Shown: positions 9,903 through 21,870 of the stretch, in pieces
Position numbering within the stretch: the stretch's first letter is position 1
How the letters are laid out: each line of letters starts with the position of its first letter
Source of the DNA: Ruminococcus sp.
GTDB taxonomy: Bacteria > Bacillota > Clostridia > Oscillospirales > Ruminococcaceae
Length of the DNA: 64,000 nt
Assembly: GCA_029060305.1 (NCBI GenBank)
Contig: JAIDUG010000031.1
Coordinates: forward strand, 1-64,000
Direction of reading: 5' to 3'
Program-made: the position numbers and the translations under genes
Notes under the pieces: generated by a model
What the model saw: the letters and a program-made list of their open reading frames with translations, nothing else
Told to the model about the DNA's origin: nothing
Database searches by the model: none

Positions 9903-11012
9903 ATGGGAATATGGAAAGAATGTTTGTTAGGTGACATTGTAAAATTTCAAAGGGGATATGATTTGCCTAAAATTAAAATGAATGGCGGAATATATCCTGT
10001 TGTTGCTTCAAATGGAATTATAGGTTATCACGATAAATTTACAACTAATGAACCAAGTATAACAATTGGACGAAGTGGCACTGTAGGCAAGCCCTTACTT
10101 ATAAAGGGAAAAAGTTGGTCACATAATACAACATTATATATTAAGGAATATAAAGGCGTTGACCCGTTTTTTGTTTACTATTTTCTTAAAATTCTTGATT
10201 TGAAAAATTATGCTGGTGGAAGTGCTGTCCCTACTTTAAACAGAAATCATATTCATTGTTTACACATTAAAATTCCGGCTGATATTTCAGAACAAAAACA
10301 AATTGCTTCTATTTTGACCGTCATTGACGACAAAATAGAACTCAACAATCGCATAAACAAGAATTTATTTGAACATATATCCACATTATATAAAAAATTA
10401 ATAAGTGAATCTGATATTTCAAAGAATTTATATTTATCTGAATTATGTGATTTTCAGGAAGGCTATGTCAATCCGGCTCAGACTAATCAGGAATATTTTG
10501 ACGGTAAAATAAAGTGGCTTCGTGCTGTGGACATAAATGAATCTTTTATAATTGATACAAGTCGTACACTTACAAAATCAGGATTTGAAAGTGCTAAGAA
10601 AAGTGCTGTAATTTTCAAACCAAATACAATAGCAATAAGTAAGTCAGGAACAATCGGAAAATTAGGTATTATTGCTGATTATATGTGTGGAAACAGAGCA
10701 GTAATAAATATTCAACCAAAACAGAATCAATTGTTAATATTTATCTATTTTTTTCTTAAAAGCAAACAAAAAGAATTGGAAAATTTGGCGGTTGGAAGTG
10801 TTCAGAAAAATCTTTATATTTCCAGATTAGAAAAATTAATTGTTCCTTTTCCGACAGAAGATTTATTAGTTGATTTTTGTAAAGTTACTGATTCTTTGTT
10901 ATTAAAAATACATAATAACTGTTTTGAAAACAAAAAACTTTCCGTTATACGTGATACACTGCTTCCAAAACTTATGAACGGCGAAATAGATGTATCAGAA
11001 GTCCGTATATGA
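9903..11012 (+). CDS. Orphan type I restriction-modification specificity subunit (HsdS-like)
   Basis: Type I S subunits recognise the DNA target for HsdM and HsdR. This 369-residue protein has the usual two half-repeats: a target recognition domain, then a conserved helical segment with SEQKQIASIL and DDKIELNNRINKN near 140-165, then a second recognition domain and the C-terminal helix ending DTLLPKLMNGEI. No hsdM or hsdR lies in the window. The gene is more A/T-rich than its neighbours and sits between secA and uvrB, which suggests acquisition by transfer. It could serve a methylase encoded elsewhere, or be a leftover. It ends 12 bases before uvrB. Confidence 0.9.
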   Translation: MGIWKECLLGDIVKFQRGYDLPKIKMNGGIYPVVASNGIIGYHDKFTTNEPSITIGRSGTVGKPLLIKGKSWSHNTTLYIKEYKGVDPFFVYYFLKILDLKNYAGGSAVPTLNRNHIHCLHIKIPADISEQKQIASILTVIDDKIELNNRINKNLFEHISTLYKKLISESDISKNLYLSELCDFQEGYVNPAQTNQEYFDGKIKWLRAVDINESFIIDTSRTLTKSGFESAKKSAVIFKPNTIAISKSGTIGKLGIIADYMCGNRAVINIQPKQNQLLIFIYFFLKSKQKELENLAVGSVQKNLYISRLEKLIVPFPTEDLLVDFCKVTDSLLLKIHNNCFENKKLSVIRDTLLPKLMNGEIDVSEVRI

Positions 11013-11024
11013 AAGGAGATAAAA

Positions 11025-12986
11025 ATGGAACGTTTTGTACTTCACTCAAAGTATGCACCGTCCGGAGACCAACCGCAAGCTATTGAAAAACTTGTAAGGA
11101 ACATTGAGGACGGAAAAAAAGAACAGATTTTAATGGGCGTGACCGGTTCGGGAAAGACTTTCACTATGGCGAATGTCATAGCACGTGTAAATAAACCTAC
11201 TCTCGTACTTGCTCACAACAAGATACTTGCAGGACAGTTATGTGCGGAGTTTCGTGAATTTTTCCCAGAGAATGCAGTTGAATATTTTGTATCATATTAC
11301 GACTACTATCAGCCGGAAGCATATGTACCGAGTACCGACAGCTATATTGAAAAAGATTCTTCCATAAACGAGGAAATAGACAAATTGCGACATTCCGCAA
11401 CAACAGCACTTGCTGAACGCCGTGACGTTATAATAGTAGCGAGTGTTTCATGTATATACTCTTTGGGAAGTCCTGAAGAATATCGTTCAATGGTTGTATC
11501 AATAAGACAGGGAACTGAAAAACCTCGAGACCAGTTAATCAGCGAACTTGTAAAAATCCGTTATGAAAGAAATGATATAGCTTTTGAAAGAAATAAGTTT
11601 CGTGTACGTGGTGACGTTGTTGAGATTTTCCCTGCAAAGTCAAGTGATACTGCAATCCGTGTTGAATATTTCGGGGACGAAGTGGACAGAATTTCCGAAA
11701 TAAACGCAGTTACAGGAGAAGTGAAAGCTGTTGTAAGCCATGTGGCAATATTTCCTGCATCTCACTATGTTGTGGGTGAAGATAAAATAGAATCAGCTAT
11801 TGAGGAAATTGACAGGGAACTTGCTGAACGTATAGACTATTTTACGGAAAACAACAAGCTGATAGAGGCACAGCGTATTGAACAGCGTACACATTACGAT
11901 ATGGAGATGTTGAGGGAAGTGGGATATTGCAGTGGTGTTGAAAACTATTCAAGAATTTTGTCGGGACGACCTGCCGGAAGTACTCCGCAAACATTACTTG
12001 ACCATTTCCCTGATGATTTTCTGTTGATAGTAGACGAAAGTCACGTTACATTGCCACAGGTGCGTGCGATGTACGCAGGTGACAAGGCTCGCAAAACAAC
12101 ACTTGTTGATTACGGTTTCAGACTGCCGAGTGCTTTCGATAACAGACCCCTGAATTTCGATGAATTTAACGCACATATAAATCAGGCTATATATGTAAGT
12201 GCTACTCCGAACAAGATAGAACGTGAAAAAACTGATATAATAGTTGAGCAGGTGATAAGACCTACCGGACTTGTTGACCCTGAAATAATTGTAAAGCCTA
12301 CGCTTGGACAGATTGACGACTTGTTGTCCGAAATAAACACCCGTTCCGAAAAGAATGAACGTGTACTCATTACTACACTTACAAAGAAAATGGCAGAAGA
12401 CCTTACTGAATATTATGAACGCTTAGGCGTAAAAGTTCGCTATATGCACCATGATATTGACACTATTGAACGTATGGAGATTATAAAAGACCTCAGAAAC
12501 GGTATTTTTGACGTACTTGTCGGAATAAATCTTTTGCGTGAGGGTCTCGACATTCCAGAAGTAAGTCTTGTTGCTATTCTCGACGCCGACAAAGAGGGTT
12601 TCCTGAGAAGTGAAACGTCACTCATTCAGACCATAGGACGTTCCGCACGAAACAGTCACGGACAGGTTATTATGTATGCAGACGAGGTTACAGGTTCAAT
12701 GGAGCGTGCTATCGTTGAAACAGACCGCAGACGTGCTTTACAGATTGCTTACAACGAAAAACACGGCATAATTCCTGAAACCATTATAAAAGATGTTCGT
12801 GACGTACTTGAGATAACTTCAAAGAAAAAACTTGAAAAGTCGGGTACAAAGAATTTGTCAGAAAAGGAACGTACAGAACTGATAGAGAAGTTGACAATAG
12901 AAATGAAAAATTCCGCTAAAATGCTTGAATTTGAACACGCTATGTATTTGCGTGACAAAATAAAAGAACTGAAAGGAAATAATTGA
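11025..12986 (+). CDS. uvrB: Excinuclease ABC subunit B
   Basis: Damage-verifying helicase-like subunit of nucleotide excision repair, loaded on DNA by UvrA and partner of UvrC. The 653-residue protein has Walker [11 protein letters not shown], the beta-hairpin region [12 protein letters not shown], helicase motif [10 protein letters not shown], motif [11 protein letters not shown] and a C-terminal UVR domain ([17 protein letters not shown]). GAAAGGAG precedes the ATG. It is followed after one base by the NADAR gene and then by uvrA. Confidence 0.98.
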   Translation: MERFVLHSKYAPSGDQPQAIEKLVRNIEDGKKEQILMGVTGSGKTFTMANVIARVNKPTLVLAHNKILAGQLCAEFREFFPENAVEYFVSYYDYYQPEAYVPSTDSYIEKDSSINEEIDKLRHSATTALAERRDVIIVASVSCIYSLGSPEEYRSMVVSIRQGTEKPRDQLISELVKIRYERNDIAFERNKFRVRGDVVEIFPAKSSDTAIRVEYFGDEVDRISEINAVTGEVKAVVSHVAIFPASHYVVGEDKIESAIEEIDRELAERIDYFTENNKLIEAQRIEQRTHYDMEMLREVGYCSGVENYSRILSGRPAGSTPQTLLDHFPDDFLLIVDESHVTLPQVRAMYAGDKARKTTLVDYGFRLPSAFDNRPLNFDEFNAHINQAIYVSATPNKIEREKTDIIVEQVIRPTGLVDPEIIVKPTLGQIDDLLSEINTRSEKNERVLITTLTKKMAEDLTEYYERLGVKVRYMHHDIDTIERMEIIKDLRNGIFDVLVGINLLREGLDIPEVSLVAILDADKEGFLRSETSLIQTIGRSARNSHGQVIMYADEVTGSMERAIVETDRRRALQIAYNEKHGIIPETIIKDVRDVLEITSKKKLEKSGTKNLSEKERTELIEKLTIEMKNSAKMLEFEHAMYLRDKIKELKGNN

Positions 12987-12987
12987 A

Positions 12988-13551
12988 ATGAAGTACACGG
13001 TTGAAAGTATATGCGATAAATTTCGCCGAAAAGAAAAAATAAAGTTTATATTTTTTTGGGGACATACTCCGACAAGTGACGGCAGTATTACAAAAACCTG
13101 TTTCAGTCAGTGGTACGACTGTAAATTCACTGTTGACGGCGTGAAATACTCCACCGCTGAACAGTATATGATGTCGCAGAAAGCGTTGCTTTTTGGTGAC
13201 ATTGAAACAAATAAAGAAATCATGTCCGCAAAACACCCGAAACAGTTTAAAGCACTCGGAAGAAAAATCCGTAATTTCAACGAAAAAGTATGGAATGAAA
13301 AAAAGACAGCTATAGTTATAAAGGGAAATTACGCTAAATTTTCGCAGAATCCGGAACTGAAAAAGTTTCTGCTTGTTACAAATAATTGTGTACTTGTTGA
13401 GGCAAGTCCGTATGATAAGATATGGGGAATAGGAATGTCCGCTGACAGCATAGGTATTAACAATCCTTTGAATTGGAAAGGCGAAAATCTTTTAGGATTC
13501 TGTCTTATGGAAGTAAGAGATATGATTGAGGAGGGAAAAGGCAATGACTGA
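12988..13551 (+). CDS. NADAR domain protein (YbiA/DUF1768 family) inside the uvrBA operon
   Basis: The 187-residue protein matches the NADAR fold: FFWGHTP at the N-terminus, FSQWY, the conserved [35 protein letters not shown] and the C-terminal [12 protein letters not shown] followed by [17 protein letters not shown] proteins bind ADP-ribose-like ligands. Known members cleave N-glycosidic bonds in riboflavin intermediates, and some remove ADP-ribose from guanine in DNA or RNA and act as antitoxins to guanine-specific DarT-type toxins. It starts one base after uvrB and its last eight bases overlap uvrA, so it is translated as part of the excision-repair operon. No toxin gene is beside it. Confidence 0.9.
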   Translation: MKYTVESICDKFRRKEKIKFIFFWGHTPTSDGSITKTCFSQWYDCKFTVDGVKYSTAEQYMMSQKALLFGDIETNKEIMSAKHPKQFKALGRKIRNFNEKVWNEKKTAIVIKGNYAKFSQNPELKKFLLVTNNCVLVEASPYDKIWGIGMSADSIGINNPLNWKGENLLGFCLMEVRDMIEEGKGND

Positions 13552-16363
13552 CAAAATCGTTATAAGAGGTGCAAGAGCTAACAACTTAAAAAACATAGAC
13601 CTTGAAATTCCTCGTGATAAACTTGTTGTAATGACCGGACTTTCAGGGTCGGGAAAATCTTCACTTGCTTTTGATACGATATACGCTGACGGTCAGCGAC
13701 GTTATGTTGAAAGTCTCTCGTCGTATGCAAGAATGTTTCTCGGACAAATGGAAAAACCTGATGTTGACAGTATTGAGGGACTTTCACCTGCAATATCCAT
13801 AGACCAGAAAACTACTTCAAAGAATCCACGTTCAACGGTCGGAACGGTTACCGAAATATATGACTATTTGAGGCTTCTCTATGCAAGAACAGGTATACCG
13901 CACTGTCCGATATGTAGAAGGGAAATTTCTCAACAGAGTATAGACCAGATAGTTGATACTATTATGGAGTTGCCGAAAGGTACTAAATTACAGTTGCTTG
14001 CACCGATTGCACGTAACAAAAAGGGACGTTTTCAGAAAGAGTTTGAGAACGCAAGAAAAAACGGTTATGTGAGAGTGAGGGCTGACGGAATAATTTACGA
14101 CCTCAGCGAAGAAATAAAACTTGACAAAAACAAAAAGCATTATATTGAGATTGTGGTTGACAGAATCGTTATAAAGGACGGTATTGAATCACGTCTGGCT
14201 GACAGTCTTGAAACCGTTTTCAGTCTCGGGGAGCTTGCACTTGTTGACGTTATCGGCGGTGAGGAAATGCTTTTTTCACAGAGTTATGCTTGTCCCGAAC
14301 ACAACATCAGTATCGGAGAACTTGAACCGGTAATGTTTTCTTTCAACAATCCTATGGGAGCGTGTCCGAAATGTACAGGGTTGGGAATGTTCAGGCATAT
14401 TGACCCCGAAATTGTTGTACCAAACCGCAATTTAAGTATTATGGACGGTGCTATAAAAGCTCACGGCTGGAACAGTCTTGAGGAACATTCAATAGCTATG
14501 ATGTACTATAAAGCGATTTCCGAAAAGTACGGTATACCTTTGGACGTTCCCGTGAAAGAACTGAAAAAAAATCAGCTTGATATTTTTCTGTACGGTACGA
14601 AAGGCGAGAAGATTGAGATTGCACGTCCTGAATCAATCGGCGGAGGTACTTATAACTATGCTTTTGAGGGTGTAATAAATAATCTTGAAAGGCGTTACAA
14701 CGACACAACAAGCGAGTCCGCAAAGGCTGAACTTGAAAATTATATGAGTGAGGTAGAATGTCCTGAATGTCACGGAAAACGTCTCAAACCCGAATATCTG
14801 GCGGTTACAGTAGGGGATATGAATATAAGTCAGTTGACGGAAATGTCAGTAAATGAATGTCTTGACTTTTTTGAAAACCTTGAACTCTCTAAACAAAATA
14901 TGCTCATAGGCGGACGTATTATCAAGGAAATCAAAGAAAGATTAGGTTTTCTGAAAAGCGTAGGTCTTGAATATTTAAGTCTTTCACGTTCTTCGGGAAC
15001 TCTTTCGGGCGGTGAAAGTCAGCGTATAAGACTTGCGACACAGATAGGGTCATCACTTGTTGGTGTGCTGTATATTCTTGACGAGCCAAGCATAGGACTT
15101 CACCAGCGTGACAACGATAAACTTATTGCAACCTTGAAACGTCTGAGGGATTTGGGAAACACTCTGATAGTAGTTGAGCACGACGACGACACAATGCTTT
15201 CCGCTGACTATATAGTTGATATAGGCGTGGGAGCAGGCGTAAACGGCGGTGAGGTAGTATATGCAGGAGATGTAGCAGGGCTTCTGAAATGCGAAAAATC
15301 CATTACAGGACAGTATCTCAGCGGTAAAAAGAAAATAGCTGTTCCCGAAAGGAGACGTTCCGGAAACGGAAAATATCTGATTGTGAAAGGTGCAAGAGAG
15401 CATAATCTGAAAAATGTAGATGTTAAGATTCCGTTAGGAGAGTTTATATGTGTTACCGGCGTTTCGGGTTCAGGAAAATCTTCTCTTGTCAATGAAGTAA
15501 TTTATAAACATCTTGCTTCTGAACTCAACCACGCAAAAATAAAGTCGGGAAAATTTGACAGTATGGAGGGGCTTGAAAATCTTGACAAAGTAATCTGTAT
15601 CGACCAGTCACCAATTGGCAGAACACCACGTTCAAATCCTGCTACTTATACAGGAGTATTTACTGATATTCGTGAACTTTTCGCAAAAACTCCCGATTCA
15701 AAAGCACACGGTTATAACAGCGGTCGCTTTTCTTTCAATGTGAAAGGCGGTAGGTGTGAGGCTTGCGAGGGTGACGGAATTATTAAAATAGAAATGCACT
15801 TTTTGCCAGATGTTTACGTACCTTGCGAGGTGTGCAAGGGCAGACGTTATAACCGTGAAACACTTGAAATAAAGTATAAGGGAAAGTCGATTCACGACGT
15901 TCTTGAAATGACTATTGACGAGGGTGTGGAATTTTTTGAACATATACCGAAAATCTCACGCAAACTTAAGACTTTGCAGGAAGTCGGACTGGGTTATATA
16001 AAGCTCGGACAGTCTGCAACTACACTGTCAGGCGGAGAAGCTCAGCGTGTGAAACTCTCAACTGAATTATCAAAGCGTTCTACAGGAAAAACTATATATA
16101 TTCTTGATGAACCTACAACAGGACTTCACACTGCCGACGTGCATAATCTTATCGACGTTTTGCAGAAACTCACTGAACAGGGAAACACCGTTCTTGTGAT
16201 AGAACACAATCTCAATGTGATAAAAGTTGCAGACCATATAATAGACCTTGGTTACGAGGGTGGCGACAAGGGCGGAATGATTATTGCACAGGGTACTCCC
16301 GAAGAAATCGTGCAGTGTGCGGAATCTTACACCGGACAGTATCTGCAACCTTACCTTGAATAA
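13544..16363 (+). CDS. uvrA: Excinuclease ABC subunit A
   Basis: DNA damage sensor ATPase of nucleotide excision repair. The 939-residue protein carries two ABC ATPase modules with Walker A motifs [10 protein letters not shown] and [10 protein letters not shown], signatures TLSGGESQR and TLSGGEAQR, and zinc modules (CPICRR near 120, a pair of CxxC near 255-285, and CEACEGDG near 735). The ATG at 13544 is chosen over the upstream in-frame start because GAGGAGGG is well placed and the product begins [16 protein letters not shown], as in homologues. It ends the operon before a strong terminator. Confidence 0.98.
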   Translation: MTDKIVIRGARANNLKNIDLEIPRDKLVVMTGLSGSGKSSLAFDTIYADGQRRYVESLSSYARMFLGQMEKPDVDSIEGLSPAISIDQKTTSKNPRSTVGTVTEIYDYLRLLYARTGIPHCPICRREISQQSIDQIVDTIMELPKGTKLQLLAPIARNKKGRFQKEFENARKNGYVRVRADGIIYDLSEEIKLDKNKKHYIEIVVDRIVIKDGIESRLADSLETVFSLGELALVDVIGGEEMLFSQSYACPEHNISIGELEPVMFSFNNPMGACPKCTGLGMFRHIDPEIVVPNRNLSIMDGAIKAHGWNSLEEHSIAMMYYKAISEKYGIPLDVPVKELKKNQLDIFLYGTKGEKIEIARPESIGGGTYNYAFEGVINNLERRYNDTTSESAKAELENYMSEVECPECHGKRLKPEYLAVTVGDMNISQLTEMSVNECLDFFENLELSKQNMLIGGRIIKEIKERLGFLKSVGLEYLSLSRSSGTLSGGESQRIRLATQIGSSLVGVLYILDEPSIGLHQRDNDKLIATLKRLRDLGNTLIVVEHDDDTMLSADYIVDIGVGAGVNGGEVVYAGDVAGLLKCEKSITGQYLSGKKKIAVPERRRSGNGKYLIVKGAREHNLKNVDVKIPLGEFICVTGVSGSGKSSLVNEVIYKHLASELNHAKIKSGKFDSMEGLENLDKVICIDQSPIGRTPRSNPATYTGVFTDIRELFAKTPDSKAHGYNSGRFSFNVKGGRCEACEGDGIIKIEMHFLPDVYVPCEVCKGRRYNRETLEIKYKGKSIHDVLEMTIDEGVEFFEHIPKISRKLKTLQEVGLGYIKLGQSATTLSGGEAQRVKLSTELSKRSTGKTIYILDEPTTGLHTADVHNLIDVLQKLTEQGNTVLVIEHNLNVIKVADHIIDLGYEGGDKGGMIIAQGTPEEIVQCAESYTGQYLQPYLE

Positions 16364-16402
16364 AAAAAGACACATTAAGACAAATACACATATAGAAGTA
16401 AT

Positions 16403-16435
16403 GCCCGAAAGTAGTTTTTTGAACTGCTTTCGGGC
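16403..16435. terminator. Bidirectional terminator between uvrA and the LUD gene
   Basis: GCCCGAAAG and CTTTCGGGC, extended by further pairs, form a long stem followed by TTATTTT on the plus strand; the loop side supplies A/T-rich flanks for the minus strand. It separates the convergent genes. Confidence 0.85.
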
Positions 16436-16475
16436 TTATTTTAATTATTGGTTTATTTTTATAAATCAGAATTTG

Positions 16476-17081
16476 TTAATATCCAAGTTCTTTATTGATT
16501 AAAATTACTTCAAACTCGCCTGTCATTGGTTTACCCCATAATACAGATAGTCCCCTGCAAATTCTTTCAGGACTTTTGCAGTCATAGCATTTATCGCCTT
16601 TCATTGTACAAGGCGTTTTTACACCTGCTCTTTTTGCATTCAAAGGCGAAGCGATGTTTCGGGCACGATATAATGCACTGTCATAATCTTTTTCCAGTTT
16701 ATTTTTACCTATTACCAGATAGACTTTCTTGTGTCCATAAAAAATAGAAGCTACTCTATTACAATTACCGTCAATATTGATAATTTCGCCTGTTTCGGCT
16801 AATCCATTTACCGAAGATATATAAATTTCTGCATTATTTGCTGCAAGTCTAATTTCATTGCTCGTTTTTCCCTCGGGTATCCGCTGGTGCCAGAACACTG
16901 TATTATGACTTTGAAGTGTTTCAAAGAGTCCCATTTGCTCAAGTGTCACTGAACCGCCAAATCCAACTGTACAACCATTTATTTGTGTATTCAGATATTC
17001 TTTGGCTTCTGAAACTGTTTCGCAGATAGTTACGATATATCCTCTATCATTTAAATGCTTTTTTACTACAGAAAATTCCAT
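16476..17081 (-). CDS. LUD (LutC/YkgG-like) domain protein
   Basis: The 201-residue protein has the LUD-family hallmarks: VGFGGSVTLEQMGL near 40, EIRLAANNAEIYISSVNGLAETGEI near 76 onward (shown in part), and a C-terminal region CTMKGDKCYDCKSPERIC with clustered cysteines. The family includes the lactate-utilisation subunit LutC and many stand-alone Clostridial proteins of unknown role. There is no lutA or lutB beside it, so a lactate role is not supported. Single gene with its own strong promoter at 17171-17199. Confidence 0.8.
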   Translation of the reverse strand: MEFSVVKKHLNDRGYIVTICETVSEAKEYLNTQINGCTVGFGGSVTLEQMGLFETLQSHNTVFWHQRIPEGKTSNEIRLAANNAEIYISSVNGLAETGEIINIDGNCNRVASIFYGHKKVYLVIGKNKLEKDYDSALYRARNIASPLNAKRAGVKTPCTMKGDKCYDCKSPERICRGLSVLWGKPMTGEFEVILINKELGY

Positions 17082-17170
17082 TTCTTTTCGTCATCTCCGT
17101 TTCAACATATTTGTAGCCAACATACAGTTTCAATCCGTACTCTAATAAATTCCGATTTATCTTAGTAATA

Positions 17171-17199
17171 ATTATATATCAAGATGAGTTATATGTCAA
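17171..17199 (-). promoter_or_regulatory. Promoter of the LUD-domain gene
   Basis: TTGACA, 17 bases, TATAAT on the minus strand. The rest of the 17082-17285 gap shows nothing else I can name. Confidence 0.85.
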
Positions 17200-17285
17200 T
17201 AGAAACGCCGTATTATTTTTGACTTATAATAAAAAATACTATGGTTAAAAATTTCTATATGAGTATCGCTCTTATGTGCATCTTT

Positions 17286-17831
17286 TCAATTTATATTCTT
17301 TTTTCTGACAATTCGTCTTATGTAGCGGAATGTATAGTCCTCACCTTTTTCCGCAAGCATACGGAGCAGTAATTCTATTTTGCGTGCCGTGCTTTTTTCA
17401 ATCAGACGGCTTGTTTTTCCTCGCATATAGTATTCAAGCGGACATGATGTATTATAATTTTTTCCGTTATAAGTCTTTGAGGCGGAAATGCGGTCGCAGA
17501 ACATTTCAATAATATAGTCGTCAGGCATTGGAACAGGTTCAAGACGGCGTGTTTGTGGATTGTAGTCCGTCCAGTATTCAAAGTGGTGACGGTTTCTGCC
17601 CTTGTGGTGCATCCACGCTTTAGAGTAACCGTTCACTTCACGTTCACGCTCATTAGGACTGCGGTTTCCCTGATAATATAAAACGCTTGGAATAAATTCA
17701 GTAGGCGAGAATTTAGATAAGTCGTGCGTAAGTCCGTGACGGAAAATTCCAGCCTTGAAACAGTGATACATTACGAGATGACGGTGATGAAGAATGGTTT
17801 TCAGATGACCGGTAAAATTTTTTATAATCAT
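17286..17831 (-). CDS. DUF5662 family protein
   Basis: A 181-residue, His-rich protein with the features of the DUF5662 family: HHRHLVMYHCFKAG near 16, GLTHDLSKFSP near 33, and KAWMHHKGRNRHHFEYW near 71. The conserved histidines and aspartates suggest a metal site, but the function of the family is not known. GGAGG precedes the ATG, and an extended -10 element (TG, one base, TATAAT) lies at 17863-17871. It stands alone between the LUD gene and a small ORF. Confidence 0.75.
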   Translation of the reverse strand: MIIKNFTGHLKTILHHRHLVMYHCFKAGIFRHGLTHDLSKFSPTEFIPSVLYYQGNRSPNEREREVNGYSKAWMHHKGRNRHHFEYWTDYNPQTRRLEPVPMPDDYIIEMFCDRISASKTYNGKNYNTSCPLEYYMRGKTSRLIEKSTARKIELLLRMLAEKGEDYTFRYIRRIVRKKNIN

Positions 17832-17960
17832 ATTTTTTCCTCCGAAAGATATTATTTATAATATTATATCATTTCCGGTGACAAAAATAAAGCGGTAAAT
17901 AGCTTTTACGTGAAAACAGACAAATTTTATTCCTAAAAATATACATTATGCATAAAAAAA

Positions 17961-17982
17961 GACGTTCTCGTGAAAGAACGTC
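17961..17982 (-). terminator. Terminator of the small ORF at 17988-18152
   Basis: GACGTTCT and AGAACGTC form an 8-base stem; on the minus strand seven T follow. Its place right after the small ORF supports that ORF being expressed. Confidence 0.85.
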
Positions 17983-17987
17983 CGGAA

Positions 17988-18152
17988 TTACTGTTCGGGA
18001 ATTTTTATGTCGATTTCCTGCGTAAACGGAAAAGTAGTGTAGGTGTCATTTGTGCTTACAGGAATAATTCCGTTATTGTCCCACGATGCAGACGGGAAAA
18101 AATATTCATAGTCTTTTGCGAAAGGGTCGGGGACAGGTATTTCATTATTCAT
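17988..18152 (-). CDS. Small hypothetical protein (54 residues)
   Basis: A short acidic protein, rich in Pro, Tyr and Phe and without Cys, beginning MNNEIPVPDPFAKDYEYFF. The ATG at 18152 is preferred over one 10 codons upstream because GGGAG lies eight bases before it. A strong terminator follows at once. No family is recognised; it has no signal peptide or membrane segment. Confidence 0.55.
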   Translation of the reverse strand: MNNEIPVPDPFAKDYEYFFPSASWDNNGIIPVSTNDTYTTFPFTQEIDIKIPEQ

Positions 18153-18225
18153 ATTATCATCTCCCGAAAGTATTGTTGACATATCAGGGAAATAATATTC
18201 ATACTAAAATTTTACAATTAATGTC

Positions 18226-18254
18226 TTGATTTTTTTATAGGAATATGGTAAAAT
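18226..18254 (+). promoter_or_regulatory. Promoter of the DUF1292 pair
   Basis: TTGATT, 17 bases, TAAAAT on the plus strand, about 35 bases before the first DUF1292 gene. Confidence 0.75.
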
Positions 18255-18289
18255 AAGTTATACTCCAAAAGGAAAGGGGATTTTTTTCT

Positions 18290-18649
18290 ATGAACGATTT
18301 TGACGACAACGACGAGTATTTCAACAGCGAAGAAGTACAGGAACTTATGGCGGAAATCGCTGAGGAATTTATGTCACCGGAAGAAACATCGGAAAATGAG
18401 TTTATTACCTTGACAAATGAGGACGGTGAACCGGAAGAATTTATGGTACTTGGTGTTGTCGAATATATGGAAAAGCCTTACATAGTGCTTATGCCGACGG
18501 CTGAAGATAATGACTATAATGTAATTCTTGAAATCATTCCGGACGAGGAAAATAATTGCAGTACTTTTGCACCTGTTGACGACGATATACTTTATAAGGT
18601 ATTTGACAAATTCAGGGAAGAACACGCAGGAGAATTTAATTTTCAGTAA
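18290..18649 (+). CDS. DUF1292 domain protein
   Basis: A 119-residue, very acidic protein. The DUF1292 (YrzB-like) core is FITLTNEDGEPEEFMVLGVV followed by PYIVLMP, VILEI and a C-terminal DILYKVFDKFREE. The function is unknown; in Firmicutes such genes often lie near alaS and ruvX homologues, but not here. GGAAAGGGG precedes the ATG. The next gene is a paralogue only 15 bases away. Confidence 0.85.
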   Translation: MNDFDDNDEYFNSEEVQELMAEIAEEFMSPEETSENEFITLTNEDGEPEEFMVLGVVEYMEKPYIVLMPTAEDNDYNVILEIIPDEENNCSTFAPVDDDILYKVFDKFREEHAGEFNFQ

Positions 18650-18664
18650 AGGAGATTTTTTAAT

Positions 18665-18964
18665 ATGAGCGATTTTATCGAAAATGAAGAAGTTGAAGAA
18701 GGTAGCGAAAACTACATCACGCTTACTGACGATAATGGAGAAGAAGTTTCTTTCGAGGTTATCGGCGAGGTTGAGTATCAGGAACGCTATTTCGCTGTAA
18801 TGTTGCCTTTTGACGAGGACGACGACGGTGTTGTTATACTTGAAATTATGCCCTCAGACGACGAGGAAATGGGCGAGTTTCTTTCAATCGAGGACGAAGA
18901 ACTTTTACATTCAGTTTTCGAGAAGTTCAAGTCCGAATATAAAGGCGAGTATGATTTTGAATAA
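18665..18964 (+). CDS. DUF1292 domain protein (second copy)
   Basis: A 99-residue acidic paralogue of the preceding gene. It shares YITLTDDNGEEVSFEVIGEV, YFAVMLP, VVILEIMPSDDEE and the C-terminal LLHSVFEKFKSEYKGEYDFE pattern. It lacks most of the 20-residue acidic N-terminal extension of the first copy. AAAGGAG precedes the ATG, and a strong terminator follows directly. Confidence 0.85.
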   Translation: MSDFIENEEVEEGSENYITLTDDNGEEVSFEVIGEVEYQERYFAVMLPFDEDDDGVVILEIMPSDDEEMGEFLSIEDEELLHSVFEKFKSEYKGEYDFE

Positions 18965-18971
18965 AAAAAGT

Positions 18972-18996
18972 TTCCCTGCTTACAGACGGCAGGGAA
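18972..18996 (+). terminator. Terminator of the DUF1292 pair
   Basis: TTCCCTGC and GCAGGGAA form an 8-base stem followed by a run of seven T. Confidence 0.9.
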
Positions 18997-19016
18997 TTTT
19001 TTTACAGTGAAGAAAA

Positions 19017-19041
19017 CCCCTGCCGGTTAGCACGACAGGGG
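19017..19041 (-). terminator. Terminator of gdhA
   Basis: CCCCTG and CAGGGG pair with a moderate loop; on the minus strand TTTTC follows. The stem can also end plus-strand read-through, where a T run follows. Confidence 0.65.
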
Positions 19042-19089
19042 AAAGTTTTTTATTTAATTCTGATGAGTCACTATCAGTTTATTTTTTAA

Positions 19090-20519
<1,430 letters not shown>

Positions 20520-20604
20520 TAGTTTGAGACAAAAAATTTTCCGCACGGATTATAATTTGTTAAAATGCAACAAATTCTGTAGATAATCCGCACGGCAAAT
20601 TGAA

Positions 20605-21861
20605 CTATTTTCCGATAGTATTGAGATATTCGCTTGCAAGATAAAGTGAACCGCATACAACAACTATACCGTCATTTAAAAGTGCGTATTCTTTTGCCTT
20701 TGCAACAGCCTCACCGAGTGAGTGATAAACTCCTGTATGTGTACCGCCTTTCCGTGATATTTCAGCGAGTTTTTCCGCTGGTACGGCATTAGGGGCGAAA
20801 CCGTCAACAGTAAACATAACCTTTGAACAGCGTGCGATATAATACATACATTCCGGATAGTCTTTTGAATCAACCATACCCATTACCGCATAAACCAATT
20901 TATTCATAATACCGATAGCACAATGTAACTGGTAAACTCCTTCCGGATTGTGTCCGCCGTCAACGATAACAGGCGGATTGCCGTCTATATACTGTATACG
21001 TGCTTTTACCTGAGTGTTTTCTATGGATTTTTTAATATTTTCGTCAGGAATTTCAAAACCTTTTTTTCTGAGATATTCGCACGCTTCAATAGCAGTAAGG
21101 GCGTTCATAGGTTGGTGGAATCCTAACATTGACGTTTTATAATTTCTGTCTTTGTAGGTAAATGTACCATTTGTCTCAATGCCACGATATTTAAAATTAT
21201 TGTTATCCGGCGTTATAAATTCAGAATTTTTTTCCTTTGCGACTTTTTCAACAAGATATTTTATATTACGTTTGTTATCAATAGAAAGAATAACAGCAGA
21301 ATTTTCCTTTATTATACCAGCTTTCTGAAGTGCTATTTTTTCGACTGTATCACCTAAAATATCAGTATGGTCAAGAGATATTGAAGTTATTACAGACAGC
21401 AGAGGAGACGGAATAACGTTTGTGCAGTCGAGAAGTCCGCCAATACCGCATTCCAGTACTACTATATCGCATTTTTCATGGACGTACCATAACAAAGCAA
21501 CAGCCATTGTTATTTCAAACTGGGAATAAGGTTTATCGTCAATTTTTTCTTTGATAATACTGCATATTCCGCAAAGTGTATCGTCATCTATTTCAGTACC
21601 GTTTATGCGGATTCTGTCGTTGTAGCGGAGTATATAAGGAGAAGTAAACTGTCCTGTTTTATATCCTGAAAATATAAGTGCATTTGAAATATATTCGACT
21701 GTAGAACCTTTTCCGTTAGTACCTGCAACGTGTACGAATTTCAATTTTTTTTCGGGATTGCCGATAAGTTTCATTAAATTTTCAGCACGTGAAAGGTCTG
21801 TTATTTTTCCTCCGGATTTACTGTAGGAATTTATAAATTCCATTGATTCATTAATATTCAT
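20605..21861 (-). CDS. folC: Folylpolyglutamate synthase / dihydrofolate synthase
   Basis: Adds glutamate to folates, using ATP. The protein (418 residues from the ATG at 21861) carries the Mur-ligase-type P-loop VAGTNGKGSTVEYIS, the SLDHTDILGDTVEKIA segment and VDGGHNPEGV. A GTG two codons upstream is also possible; the ATG has GAGGTG before it, at short spacing. It is the last gene of the valS T-box operon, so folate polyglutamylation would follow valine-tRNA charging in this organism. Confidence 0.95.
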   Translation of the reverse strand: MNINESMEFINSYSKSGGKITDLSRAENLMKLIGNPEKKLKFVHVAGTNGKGSTVEYISNALIFSGYKTGQFTSPYILRYNDRIRINGTEIDDDTLCGICSIIKEKIDDKPYSQFEITMAVALLWYVHEKCDIVVLECGIGGLLDCTNVIPSPLLSVITSISLDHTDILGDTVEKIALQKAGIIKENSAVILSIDNKRNIKYLVEKVAKEKNSEFITPDNNNFKYRGIETNGTFTYKDRNYKTSMLGFHQPMNALTAIEACEYLRKKGFEIPDENIKKSIENTQVKARIQYIDGNPPVIVDGGHNPEGVYQLHCAIGIMNKLVYAVMGMVDSKDYPECMYYIARCSKVMFTVDGFAPNAVPAEKLAEISRKGGTHTGVYHSLGEAVAKAKEYALLNDGIVVVCGSLYLASEYLNTIGK

Positions 21862-21870
21862 AAACACCTC

